Positions 1 through 8,161 of a stretch of DNA of 13,987 bases are shown here, piece after piece; position 1 is the first letter of the stretch, and each line of letters opens with the position of its first letter. A model generated the notes under the pieces. The model ran no database searches, had not been told where the DNA came from, and saw only the letters and a program-made list of their open reading frames with translations. This stretch comes from VBDM01 sp049663805 (GTDB taxonomy: Bacteria > Pseudomonadota > Gammaproteobacteria > Burkholderiales > SG8-39), in NCBI GenBank assembly GCA_049663805.1, contig JBATEB010000206.1, positions 1 to 13,987 on the forward strand, written 5' to 3'. Made by a program: the position numbers and the translations under genes.

Positions 1-588
1 GACCAACCCGATGCCAAGCCCGTGTTCGACCTCGACACGACGGGCCTGCTGGCGATGGCTCACCGGATGCGCTCGGAGGGTCGCTTGCCCTCCGGCGCGG
101 AGATCAAGGGCAGGGTCGGGCTGGTCCTCGGCGTCGCGGAAATTCCGGTCGATCCTCCCGCGGGCTGGCGCCCGGAGGGACTGCTCGCGAAGCTGGAGGC
201 GGGCGCGGATTTCGCCCAGACACAGTTCTGCATGGACACCGGGGTGGTGCGTCGCTACGCCACGCGGCTGCTCGATCTGGGCATCGCCCAGCGCCTGCCG
301 ATCCTGATCGGTGTCGCCCCGATTCCGTCGGCGCGCTCGGCCCGGTGGATGAAGGAAAAGCTCTACGGTACGCTGATTCCGGAGGAAATCATCGCGCGGC
401 TGGAGAGCGCGGCCGATCCGAAATCCGAAGGCAAGGCGATCTGCATCGATCTGATCCGGCAGCTCGCGGAAATCCCCGGGATCGCGGGGGCGCACGTGAT
501 GGCGCCGCAGAACCCCTCGGCCCTCGCCGAGGTCATCGCGGCGGCCGGTGCCAACGGAAAGAGGCGCGCCGCGGCGAGGCCCGCGTAG
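1..588 (+). CDS. Methylenetetrahydrofolate reductase-like protein, 5' end outside window
   Basis: The frame is open from base 1, so the gene starts upstream; 195 residues of its C-terminal part are visible, against roughly 290-310 for the family. The MTHFR TIM-barrel signature is clear: an ADFAQTQFCMD segment near visible residue 75, then PILIGVAPIPSARSARWMKEK, and a late GAHVMAP motif before a short Ala/Arg-rich tail. MTHFR enzymes use FAD to interconvert 5,10-methylene- and 5-methyl-tetrahydrofolate in the cytoplasm. The GAHVMAPQN ending differs from the end of the biosynthetic MetF I know from enterobacteria and is the form I associate with paralogues near catabolic genes, so a role in C1 oxidation or demethylation is possible; that is inference. 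It converges with the next gene, leaving 84 bp with no strong terminator. Confidence 0.8.
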   Translation, partial: DQPDAKPVFDLDTTGLLAMAHRMRSEGRLPSGAEIKGRVGLVLGVAEIPVDPPAGWRPEGLLAKLEAGADFAQTQFCMDTGVVRRYATRLLDLGIAQRLPILIGVAPIPSARSARWMKEKLYGTLIPEEIIARLESAADPKSEGKAICIDLIRQLAEIPGIAGAHVMAPQNPSALAEVIAAAGANGKRRAAARPA

Positions 589-672
589 GCCAGGCCGTCC
601 CGTTCAGCCGGCGCCGCTTTGTGCGCTCAAGACCCCGCCCCTGAAAGGGAGCGCGAGGACGGATCGAAGCGT

Positions 673-1551
673 TCAAGCCGCGAGCGAGATGACCGAGTCT
701 TCGTAGCGTCCCGCGCCCATGTCGCCTTCCCTGAAAATCCCGCGGTCGGCGATCCAGCGGAAGGACTCCTCGAATACTTCCCTGGTGTAGGGCTCGAAGA
801 CGATGCGCTCGCCCGGTCCCCAGCGGCGGACATCCATCTGGTCGAGGAAGCGGGCCGGGAATTCGTTCCTGTAGTAATGCGTGTACCGCTCCGGGCGCAG
901 GTCGATGTCGCGCTGGGCGCGTCGCAGCGCGCGGAAATACTTGCGCAGGTCTTCCGGGTCGGGATTGCCCGAGATCGACGTCGCCATCATGAACGTGGTG
1001 TCGATGACCTTGCGGAAGCCGAGCTGCTCGAGAAAGTAGTAGGGGCCGCTGAACAGCGACGCCGCCTGCACCTTGCGGTCGATCAGCTTTTCGAGGCGGC
1101 TGAAAAGCAGGCCGTCGGAAAAGGAGAGCTCGATGTCGTCGAGGGCCATGTACTGCTCGAGTCCCTGGATCGTCGAATAGTGGCTGCCCGACTGGAAGCC
1201 GACGGAGATCGGCACGCCCTTCAGCTCGGCAGGGTGCCTGATGTCGGACTCGGGCGGCACGAACACGCCGCAGGGCGCGACCGAGTACGCGTCGGCGTAG
1301 AGCTTGCCGTGACCGGTGGAGGCCGCGACGTTCACCGTCCAGTGACAGGCGCCGCTCACGTCGCACGCGCGCCCCTGCTCGATGCTCTGGTAGGCGCCGA
1401 TCTTGTTCGGCGTGGCGTGCTTCTTCGCGACGTCGCCCGGGCCGTAGTTGTCGCGGAACTCGTAGTCCAGACCTTCCGCGGCGAAGTATCCTTTCTCCTC
1501 CGCGACCCATTCCTGCAGCCTGAAGTGAGGCGAAATCACGAACTTCGACAT
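673..1551 (-). CDS. NMT1/THI5-like (periplasmic-binding fold) protein without signal peptide
   Basis: This 292-residue protein has the two-lobed substrate-binding pattern of NMT1/SsuA-type proteins: an early EEKGYFAAEGLDYEF segment (about residues 18-32), a PAELKGVPISVG segment where the second lobe begins, and a late FEESFRWIADRGIF segment. The binding domain begins at residue 3 and no hydrophobic leader is present. An in-frame TAG lies 13 codons upstream with no start codon between, so no signal peptide has been missed. A GGGAG ribosome binding site sits 6 nt before the ATG. Cytoplasmic enzymes share this fold, for example DszB-type sulfinate desulfinase and 4,5-dihydroxyphthalate decarboxylase, so this may be an enzyme or sensor rather than a transport component. 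C63, C69 and H70 form a conspicuous polar patch but no catalytic motif could be assigned. It is divergent from the DUF2848-amidase-transporter cluster and may share its control region. Confidence 0.7.
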   Translation of the reverse strand: MSKFVISPHFRLQEWVAEEKGYFAAEGLDYEFRDNYGPGDVAKKHATPNKIGAYQSIEQGRACDVSGACHWTVNVAASTGHGKLYADAYSVAPCGVFVPPESDIRHPAELKGVPISVGFQSGSHYSTIQGLEQYMALDDIELSFSDGLLFSRLEKLIDRKVQAASLFSGPYYFLEQLGFRKVIDTTFMMATSISGNPDPEDLRKYFRALRRAQRDIDLRPERYTHYYRNEFPARFLDQMDVRRWGPGERIVFEPYTREVFEESFRWIADRGIFREGDMGAGRYEDSVISLAA

Positions 1552-1584
1552 CGAGGGCTCCCGTGGAGGTCGGTCAGGGGAAAA

Positions 1585-1613
1585 AATCTACTCCGACCCG
1601 CGGTGGAATGCAA
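1585..1613 (-). promoter_or_regulatory. Weak candidate sigma-70 promoter for the NMT1-like gene
   Basis: On the minus strand TTGCAT (1608-1613) and TAGATT (1585-1590) are 17 nt apart, upstream of the ATG at 1551. Matches to TTGACA/TATAAT are 3/6 and 4/6, so this is only a candidate. Confidence 0.25.
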
Positions 1614-1652
1614 AGAAAACCCGGCGAAGCGCCGGACCCGCGCCGGCGCGTG

Positions 1653-1680
1653 TTGACAACGCGGCTTGCTCGGTTACAGT
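1653..1680 (+). promoter_or_regulatory. Candidate sigma-70 promoter for the DUF2848-cupin-amidase cluster
   Basis: A perfect TTGACA (1653-1658) is followed after 16 nt by TACAGT (1675-1680, 4/6 match to TATAAT). Transcription would start near 1687, leaving an untranslated leader of only about 14 nt before the ATG at 1701. It is the best sigma-70 match in the divergent intergenic region and points toward the transport cluster. Confidence 0.5.
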
Positions 1681-1700
1681 TGCGTTCCTGAGCCCGGGAA

Positions 1701-2381
1701 ATGACCCAGAACATTGAATTTCAGGTGAGCGAAGGAGTGCGGCGCGTCGAGATCGCCGATCTGGTCGTCGCCGGCTGGACCGGGCGGGATCGGTCCGCCG
1801 TCGAACGCCATATCGCGGAACTGGCGGGGATCGGGGTGAAACGTCCCCGGAGCACCCCGTGCTTTTACCGGCTCGGCGCCCGTTTGCTGACCACGGCGAG
1901 CGAAGTCGAGGTCGTGGGACAGGACTCGAGCGGGGAAGTCGAATTCGTCCTGATCTCGGCGCCCGGCGCCCTTTACGTCGGGATCGGCTCCGATCACACC
2001 GACCGCAAGGTCGAGGCCTATGGCGTCACCGTGTCGAAGCAGATGTGCCCGAAGCCGGTCGGCCGCGAATTGTGGCGCTTCGCGGACCTCGAGGATCATT
2101 GGGACCGGCTGGTGCTGCGCTCGCATGTGACGCGGGCCGGAAAGCGGCGGCTCTACCAGGAGGGAGCGGTAAGCGCGATGCTGGCGCCGCACGATCTGCT
2201 CTCGCGCTTTGCCGCTTCGTCGGGCGAATTTTCTCCGGGAACGGCGATGTTCGGCGGCACGCTCGCGGTCGAGGGCGGGATCGGCGGGGGCGAGCGCTTC
2301 GAGATCGAACTGCACGACCCCGTCGGCAACCGCAGCCTCAGGCACCAGTACGCGATCCGCGCCCTTCCGATCCCGGATTGA
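1701..2381 (+). CDS. DUF2848 family protein
   Basis: The 226-residue product matches what I know of the DUF2848 family: VGIGSDHTDR at residues 93-102, SKQMCPKP at 112-119 and the HWDRLVLRS segment at 133-141. The C-terminal GTAMFGGTLAV stretch (180-190) resembles the end of fumarylacetoacetate hydrolase domains, so a hydrolase or isomerase fold is plausible, but the reaction is unknown. The start is firm because an in-frame TGA lies at 1689-1691 with no alternative start codon between; the Shine-Dalgarno (GGGA) is weak. There is no signal peptide, so it is cytoplasmic. It is first in a same-strand series with cupin, amidase and Liv-type importer genes, which suggests a catabolic step on the imported compound. 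Confidence 0.8.
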   Translation: MTQNIEFQVSEGVRRVEIADLVVAGWTGRDRSAVERHIAELAGIGVKRPRSTPCFYRLGARLLTTASEVEVVGQDSSGEVEFVLISAPGALYVGIGSDHTDRKVEAYGVTVSKQMCPKPVGRELWRFADLEDHWDRLVLRSHVTRAGKRRLYQEGAVSAMLAPHDLLSRFAASSGEFSPGTAMFGGTLAVEGGIGGGERFEIELHDPVGNRSLRHQYAIRALPIPD

Positions 2382-2422
2382 ACCGCCGCCGCGCGCCCGC
2401 GGCCGCGCCCAACGGAGACCCC

Positions 2423-2824
2423 ATGGCCATCCTGAAAGAGCACAAGGAATTCTACAAAGTCGATCTCGAGCGCGGCTGGGAACGGCTGCCGGACTATCCG
2501 GAGGGAATCCAGCAGCAGGTTCTCGCCGGGTTTCTGGACGAGAAGGGCAAGCGCGGCTTCCGCACGCGCCATTTGCGCTTCCAGCCGGGGGTGCATACGA
2601 GCGAGCCCTTCGTGCACGACTACTGGGAAGAGGTCTACCTCGTATCGGGCGATCTGATCGTCGGCAACGACCGCAACGGCAACGGCGGCACGCGCTTCGG
2701 CCCGAATACCTACGCCTGCCGACCGCCGGGAACGCCTCACGGCCCGTTCAAGTCGGTGGGGGGCTGCCTGTTGCTCGAGCTGCATTACTACGACGACGGA
2801 AGCATCGGGGCGCGGGCGGCATGA
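2423..2824 (+). CDS. Small single-domain cupin protein
   Basis: This 133-residue protein is a compact single cupin. Motif 1 is read as VHDYWEEVYLVSGDL (residues 64-78), with H65 and E69 or E70 as candidate metal ligands; the usual HxH is H-D-Y here, and H58 could supply the missing ligand. Motif 2 is RPPGTPHGPF (100-109) with H106. The start at 2423 is supported by a GGAG at 2414-2417; earlier in-frame starts would run through the DUF2848 gene. The stop overlaps the amidase start (ATGA), implying translational coupling. Cupins this small are often metal-dependent dioxygenases, isomerases or lyases; here it probably acts on a product or intermediate of the amidase or DUF2848 step. Substrate unknown. 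Confidence 0.75.
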   Translation: MAILKEHKEFYKVDLERGWERLPDYPEGIQQQVLAGFLDEKGKRGFRTRHLRFQPGVHTSEPFVHDYWEEVYLVSGDLIVGNDRNGNGGTRFGPNTYACRPPGTPHGPFKSVGGCLLLELHYYDDGSIGARAA

Positions 2825-4206
2825 GCGCGACTGAGACCGTCCACCCGCCGATTGCGACGCTGGCGGCCGCGCTCGCCCAGGGCAGGACCACCAGCCGCAA
2901 GCTCGTCGAAGCGGCGCTGGCGCGCATCGCCGACGCGGCAGGCGAGGGCGGTCGCGCCTTTACCAGGGTGCACGCGCAAGCAGCGCTACTGGCCGCCGAC
3001 GCATCGGACCGCCTGCGCCGGGAGGGCGTCGTGCCCTCGCCGCTGGCGGGCCTGCCGGTGTCGATCAAGGATCTCTTCGACCTCGCCGGGGACGTGACCA
3101 CCGCCGGCTCGACGGTGCTGCGGGAAACGGCGCCGGCAACCCGGGATGCGGTCGCGGTCGCCCGGCTGCGCGCGGCCGGATCCGTGGTCATCGGCCGCAG
3201 CAACATGACCGAGTTCGCATTCTCCGGAATCGGCATCAACCCGCACTACGGCACGCCGCGCAATCCCTACGACCGCGGCCGCGGCAGGATTCCCGGCGGC
3301 TCGTCCTCGGGCGCGGCGGTGTCGGTCGCCGACGGAATGGCGGCGTTCGCCCTGGGCAGCGACACCGGCGGATCGGTGCGCATCCCGGCGGCGCTTTGCG
3401 GCATCGCCGGGTTCAAGCCGACGCGGCATCGCGTGCCGCTCGAGGGCGCGTTTCCGCTTTCCACGACGCTCGATTCGGTGGGACCGCTCGCGCCCAGCGT
3501 GGCCTGTTGCGCGACGGTGTTCCAGGTCCTCGCCGGCGAGCCGCCGCAGCCGCTTGCGCCGGTTCCTCTTGCGGCGCTGCGATTGGGTGTTCCGAAGAAT
3601 TTCATGCTCGACGATCTGGACCTCGAAGTCGCACAGGCCTTCGAGTCCGCGATCCGGCGCCTGTCGCACCGCGGCGCGAGGATCGTCGATCTCGCGGTGC
3701 CCGAATTCGATGAAGCGGCCAAGGCCAACCTCGGTGGCGGACTTTCGGCGCCGGAAGCCTATGCCGTGCACCGCGAGAGGGTCGACCGCGAACGGGAAAT
3801 CGACCCGCGCGTGCTCGAACGGATCCTGCGCGGCGGCTCGGTGCGGGCGTTCGAATACATCGAGCTGCTCGCCGCGCGCTCGCGCCTGATGCGGCGCTTC
3901 GTGCGCGCCACTTACGACGATGTCGACGTGCTCGTCATGCCCACGGTCCCGCGCATCGCTCCCCCCATCGAGGATCTCGAGCGCGATCCCGAAGCCTTCC
4001 GCAAGGCCAACGGAAACATGCTGCGCAACACCAGCCTCATCAATTTCCTCGACGGCTGCGCCCTCAGCCTGCCGGTACAGGAGCCCGGCGCCGCGCCGGT
4101 CGGCCTCATGGCGGTCGGGTTTTCGGGGGAGGACGAGCGGGTCCTCTCGGCCGGGCTCGCCATCGAGGCGGCACTGGCGTATCAAGGGCCGGTGCTCGTA
4201 GAATAG
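2821..4206 (+). CDS. Amidase-signature family hydrolase
   Basis: The 461-residue protein has the full amidase-signature core with an intact Ser-cisSer-Lys triad: K83 in VSIKDLFDLAG, cis-Ser S161 in PGGSSSGAAV, and nucleophile S185 in GSDTGGSVRIPAALCG. The Lys-Ser and Ser-Ser spacings (78 and 24) agree with characterised members such as malonamidase E2 and fatty-acid amide hydrolase. Length is normal and there is no signal peptide, so it should hydrolyse an amide or carbamate in the cytoplasm. The ATG overlaps the cupin stop by 4 nt. It is not GatA by context: there is no gatB or gatC nearby and it sits between a cupin and an ABC importer. The exact substrate cannot be read from sequence; a short amide or amidated amino acid imported by the neighbouring transporter is the natural guess. 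Confidence 0.85.
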   Translation: MSATETVHPPIATLAAALAQGRTTSRKLVEAALARIADAAGEGGRAFTRVHAQAALLAADASDRLRREGVVPSPLAGLPVSIKDLFDLAGDVTTAGSTVLRETAPATRDAVAVARLRAAGSVVIGRSNMTEFAFSGIGINPHYGTPRNPYDRGRGRIPGGSSSGAAVSVADGMAAFALGSDTGGSVRIPAALCGIAGFKPTRHRVPLEGAFPLSTTLDSVGPLAPSVACCATVFQVLAGEPPQPLAPVPLAALRLGVPKNFMLDDLDLEVAQAFESAIRRLSHRGARIVDLAVPEFDEAAKANLGGGLSAPEAYAVHRERVDREREIDPRVLERILRGGSVRAFEYIELLAARSRLMRRFVRATYDDVDVLVMPTVPRIAPPIEDLERDPEAFRKANGNMLRNTSLINFLDGCALSLPVQEPGAAPVGLMAVGFSGEDERVLSAGLAIEAALAYQGPVLVE

Positions 4207-4208
4207 TT

Positions 4209-4238
4209 GTTAAAGCGGACGCGGGGCGCCGCTTTAAC
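4209..4238 (+). repeat. Inverted repeat just after the amidase stop
   Basis: GTTAAAGCGG (4209-4218) and CCGCTTTAAC (4229-4238) are perfect 10-bp inverted arms around a 10-nt loop, starting 2 nt after the amidase stop. No T-run follows, so it is not a textbook intrinsic terminator. It may be an mRNA 3'-end stabiliser, a partial terminator or a protein-binding palindrome. Confidence 0.6.
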
Positions 4239-4239
4239 T

Positions 4240-4280
4240 CCGCGCGTTGGAACGGACGCTTCGCGCCGTTCAACGCGCGG
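4240..4280 (+). repeat. Long bulged hairpin immediately upstream of the binding-protein RBS
   Basis: CCGCGCGTTG (4240-4249) pairs perfectly with CAACGCGCGG (4271-4280). Inside, AACGG (4251-4255) pairs with CCGTT (4266-4270) and CGC (4257-4259) with GCG (4263-4265), closing a TTC loop. Only G4250 and A4256 are unpaired, giving an 18-bp stem. It ends 11 nt before the GGAGG of the binding-protein gene. With no U-tract it looks more like a 5' mRNA stability element or attenuating structure than a terminator. Confidence 0.65.
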
Positions 4281-4306
4281 TTCAATCAAACGGAGGGAAA
4301 AGGGCC

Positions 4307-5491
4307 ATGTTCAAGACGTTACTGATTCTCACCGGTGTCGCTGCGGCACTTGCTGTCGCCGCACCGGCATCTGCGCAGCAGAAGATCAAGATCGGCTTCA
4401 TCACCACGCTGTCGGGTCCGGCGGGAATCATCGGCAAGGACATGCGGCAGTCGGTCGAGCTCGCGATCGACCACCTCGGCGGCAAGATGGGCGGCATCCC
4501 GGTCGAGGTCATTTTCGGCGACGACCAGTTCAAGCCGGACGTCGGCAAGCAGGTCGCCGAGGAGATGCTGAAGAAGCACAGGGTCGATTTCGTCTCCGGC
4601 ATCATCTGGTCGAACGTCATGCTGGCGGTCGCGCCGACGGTGACCGACGCCGGCACGATGATGATCGGCACCAACGCCGGTCCGCACGAGCTCGCCGGCG
4701 AGATGTGCAGCGAGCGCTTCTTCACCACCTCGTGGCAGAACGATTCGACGCCCGAGGCGATGGGCAAGCATCTGCAGGACCTCGGCCTGAACGACGTCTA
4801 TCTGATCGCGCCGAACTACGCCGCGGGCAAGGACATGCTCACCGGTTTCAAGCGCTACTTCAAGGGCCGCATCGCCGCCGAGGTGTATACCAAGCTCGGC
4901 CAGCAGGATTATCAGGCCGAGCTCAGCCAGCTGCGCTCGAAGAACCCGAAGGCGGTGTTCGTCTTCCTGCCCGGCGGCATGGGCATCCAGTTTCTCAAGC
5001 AGTACTCTCAGGCCGGCCTGCGAGGACAGTTTCCCCTGTACTCGGTCTACACGGTGGACGAGCTCTCGCTGCCCGCGGTGCGCCACGCCGCGCTCGGCCA
5101 GTTCGAGACCCGCTACTGGAGCCCGGACCTCGACAACGCGGCCAACCGGAAGTACGTCGGCGATTACAAGAAGAAGTACGGCACGCTGCCCTCGTTTTAC
5201 GGCGCGCAAAGCTACGACGGCATGATGCTGATCGACTCGGCGGTGCGCGCGGTGAAAGGCGACCTCAAGAACCAGAAGGGCATGATCGCCGCGATGCGCA
5301 AGGCGAACTACGCCTCGACGCGCGGCAAGTACAGCTACAACGTCAACCACTTCCCGATCCAGAACTACTATCTGCTGAAGGCGGTGACCGGGCCGGACGG
5401 CGCGGGCGGCGTGCCGGTGATGCAGGTACAGAAGACGGTATTCAGCAATCAGAAGGACTCCTACTACGCGAAGTGCAAGATGAAGTGGTAG
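4307..5491 (+). CDS. Branched-chain amino acid-type ABC transporter, periplasmic binding protein
   Basis: The 394-residue product has a clean Sec signal peptide (hydrophobic residues 4-20, cleavage after ASA at 23) and a type I periplasmic-binding domain of the Leu/Ile/Val (Peripla_BP_6) class, with KIGFITTLSGPAGIIGKD at the mature N-terminus and SFYGAQSYDGMMLIDSAVRA near the end. The start at 4307 is chosen over an in-frame ATG at 4247 because it directly begins the signal peptide and has a strong GGAGG at 4292-4296, 10 nt upstream. It captures solute in the periplasm and delivers it to the LivH/LivM-type permeases encoded next. The class binds many ligands besides branched-chain amino acids, including amides, urea and aromatic acids; the amidase upstream favours an amide-like ligand. 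Hairpins flank the gene on both sides, implying production in excess over the membrane subunits. Confidence 0.88.
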   Translation: MFKTLLILTGVAAALAVAAPASAQQKIKIGFITTLSGPAGIIGKDMRQSVELAIDHLGGKMGGIPVEVIFGDDQFKPDVGKQVAEEMLKKHRVDFVSGIIWSNVMLAVAPTVTDAGTMMIGTNAGPHELAGEMCSERFFTTSWQNDSTPEAMGKHLQDLGLNDVYLIAPNYAAGKDMLTGFKRYFKGRIAAEVYTKLGQQDYQAELSQLRSKNPKAVFVFLPGGMGIQFLKQYSQAGLRGQFPLYSVYTVDELSLPAVRHAALGQFETRYWSPDLDNAANRKYVGDYKKKYGTLPSFYGAQSYDGMMLIDSAVRAVKGDLKNQKGMIAAMRKANYASTRGKYSYNVNHFPIQNYYLLKAVTGPDGAGGVPVMQVQKTVFSNQKDSYYAKCKMKW

Positions 5492-5510
5492 AGGCAGGGT
5501 ACAAAAAGGC

Positions 5511-5541
5511 AAAGGGCGCGGTTCGACCGCGCCCTTTTTTT
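5511..5541 (+). terminator. Strong intrinsic terminator between binding-protein and permease genes
   Basis: GGGCGCGGT (5514-5522) and ACCGCGCCC (5526-5534) form a perfect 9-bp GC-rich stem with a TCG triloop. It is preceded by AAA (5511-5513) and followed by seven T residues (5535-5541), a textbook rho-independent terminator. It lies 19 nt after the binding-protein stop and only 8 nt before the permease ATG, so it should limit read-through into the membrane and ATPase genes. Confidence 0.9.
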
Positions 5542-5549
5542 GTCGCCGG

Positions 5550-6473
5550 ATGAACGCGATCCTCCTCGCCGAACAGACCCTGAACGGGGTGCAGTTCGGC
5601 GTCACGCTGTTTCTCATGGCGGCGGGGCTGACGCTCGTGCTCGGCATCATGAACATGGTCAACCTGGCGCACGGCTCGATGTACATGGTCGGTGCCTACC
5701 TCGCCGTCGCGGCCATCCAGTGGACCGGCTCGTACGTGCTCGGTATCCTGCTCGCGCTCGCGGGCACGCTGGTGGTGGGCGTGGTCACCGAGTTGATCGC
5801 GCTGCGCACGCTGTACGAGCGCGACCACCTCGACCAGGTGCTCGCGACCTTCGGCCTGATCCTCTTTTTCAACGAGCTGGTCGCGATCGTGTGGGGACGC
5901 GTGGCGCTGTTCAGCGACGCTCCGCAGTACCTCTCGGGCCAGATCGAGCTCGTCACCCATCTGCGCTACCCGGTGTACCGGCTGACGATCATCGCCGTCG
6001 GCCTGCTGGTTGCGCTGCTCCTGTGGTACGTGGTCGCGCGAACCCGCCTGGGCATGCTCATCCGCGCCGGCGCATCCAACCGGACGATGGTCTCGGCGCT
6101 CGGCGTGAACATCCGCCTCCTTTACACGGTCGTCTTCGGGTTCGGCGCCGCGCTCGCGGGCCTCGCCGGAATCATGGCCGGGCCGATCTACGCGGTGCAG
6201 CCGGGCATGGGCGAGCTCATCCTGATCCAGGTCTTCGTCGTCATCGTCATCGGCGGTATCGGCTCGATTCGCGGTGCGCTCGCCGGCGCGCTGATCGTGG
6301 GCATGGTCGATACCATGGGACGGGCCTTTCTCAAGCCGCTGCTCGGTGCGGTGATTTCGCCGACCGCGGCCGAGGCGGTGGGCCCGGCTCTCGCCTCGAT
6401 GCTGATCTACCTGCTGATGGCCGTCGTCCTCGCGCTGCGGCCCGAGGGCCTGTTCCCGGCCCGGAGCCACTGA
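5550..6473 (+). CDS. livH: LivH-type permease of the Liv ABC importer
   Basis: This 307-residue, very hydrophobic protein has the LivH layout: N-terminal GLTLVLGIMNMVNLAHGS (residues 26-43, the family signature), about eight predicted membrane helices and the conserved AALAGLAGIMAGP loop in the C-terminal half. It forms one half of the inner-membrane channel with the LivM-type protein. The ATG at 5550 fits the family's usual N-terminus. It has no recognisable Shine-Dalgarno, because the 8 nt before it are GTCGCCGG and the sequence before that is the terminator T-run. Expression therefore probably depends on limited read-through and inefficient initiation. Ligand specificity lies in the binding protein, so the livH symbol indicates family, not proven leucine transport. 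Confidence 0.85.
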   Translation: MNAILLAEQTLNGVQFGVTLFLMAAGLTLVLGIMNMVNLAHGSMYMVGAYLAVAAIQWTGSYVLGILLALAGTLVVGVVTELIALRTLYERDHLDQVLATFGLILFFNELVAIVWGRVALFSDAPQYLSGQIELVTHLRYPVYRLTIIAVGLLVALLLWYVVARTRLGMLIRAGASNRTMVSALGVNIRLLYTVVFGFGAALAGLAGIMAGPIYAVQPGMGELILIQVFVVIVIGGIGSIRGALAGALIVGMVDTMGRAFLKPLLGAVISPTAAEAVGPALASMLIYLLMAVVLALRPEGLFPARSH

Positions 6474-6474
6474 C

Positions 6475-7405
6475 GTGCGCGCGCGCCTGGCGCTGCTGAT
6501 CGTCGGCCTTGCCGCGCTGGCCCTCGCGCCGCTCCTTGCGACCTGGCTCGACCAGCCCTACTACATCGACCTGCTGCGCCGGGTGATGATCTTCGCGATC
6601 GCGGCGCTCAGCCTCAACCTCATCCTCGGCTACGGCGGCATGGTGTCCTTCGGCCATGCCGCCTATCTCGGCATCGGCGGCTACGCGGTCGCGATCCTCG
6701 CCCAGCAGGGCATCCACAGCGGATTCGCGCAGCTCGCCGTCGCCGTCGGCGGCTCGGCACTGGTCGCGCTGGTGATCGGCGCGGTGTCGATCCGCACCAG
6801 CGGGGTCTACTTCATCATGATCACCCTCGCATTCACGCAGATGCTGTACTTCCTCGGCATCTCGCTCGAGGAGTTCGGCGGCGACGACGGGCTGCGCCTC
6901 GCCGCGCGCAGCGATTTTGCCGGATTGATCGATCTGGGCAACCCGACGGCGTTCTACTATGTGGTGTTCGCGGTCATGGTCGCCTTCCTCTACCTCATCC
7001 GCCGCATCGTCAATTCGCGCTTCGGCATGGTCATGCGCGCGGCGAAATCGAACGAGGCGCGCACGCGCGCGATCGGTTTCTCGCCGTATCCCTACCGCCT
7101 CGCCGCTTTCGTGATCGCCGGCGCCATGTGCGGCGTCGCAGGCATGCTGTTCGTGAACCACACCGCGTACCTGACGCCCGATTTCATGCACTGGACGCGC
7201 TCGGGCGAGATCCTGTTCATGGTGATCCTCGGCGGGATCGGCACCGCCGTCGGCCCGGTGCTCGGCGCCTTCGTGCTGCTGCTGCTCGAGGACGCGCTCT
7301 CGGGATGGACCGAGCACTGGCAGATCATCCTCGGGCCGTTCCTGATCCTGGTCGTGCTGTTCGCGAGGCGCGGCCTCGCGGGCCTGCTCTCGGGGCGCGA
7401 CCGGC

Positions 7406-7413
<8 letters not shown>
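6475..7413 (+). CDS. livM: LivM-type permease of the Liv ABC importer
   Basis: The 312-residue protein carries the LivM signature GYGGMVSFGHAAYLGIGGY (residues 52-70), several hydrophobic helices, and the conserved EARTRAIGFSPYPYRLAAF region before the last helices. It is the second channel subunit. The start is a GTG one nucleotide after the livH stop, supported by GGAG at 6463-6466; the tight spacing implies translational coupling. The 3' end overlaps the next ATPase start by 8 nt. A C-terminal Arg/Asp-rich cytoplasmic tail (GRDRHD) follows the last helix. Nothing is truncated. Confidence 0.85.

Positions 7414-8157
<744 letters not shown>

Positions 8158-8161
<4 letters not shown>

Noticed and set aside
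533..1656. Long open frames on both strands over the NMT1-like gene
   Set aside because: They are Arg-rich or low-complexity translations typical of GC-rich shadow frames; only the 673-1551 minus frame shows a known fold.
2821..4206. Amidase considered as GatA of the tRNA amidotransferase
   Set aside because: No gatB or gatC is adjacent, and the gene is embedded with cupin, DUF2848 and transporter genes.
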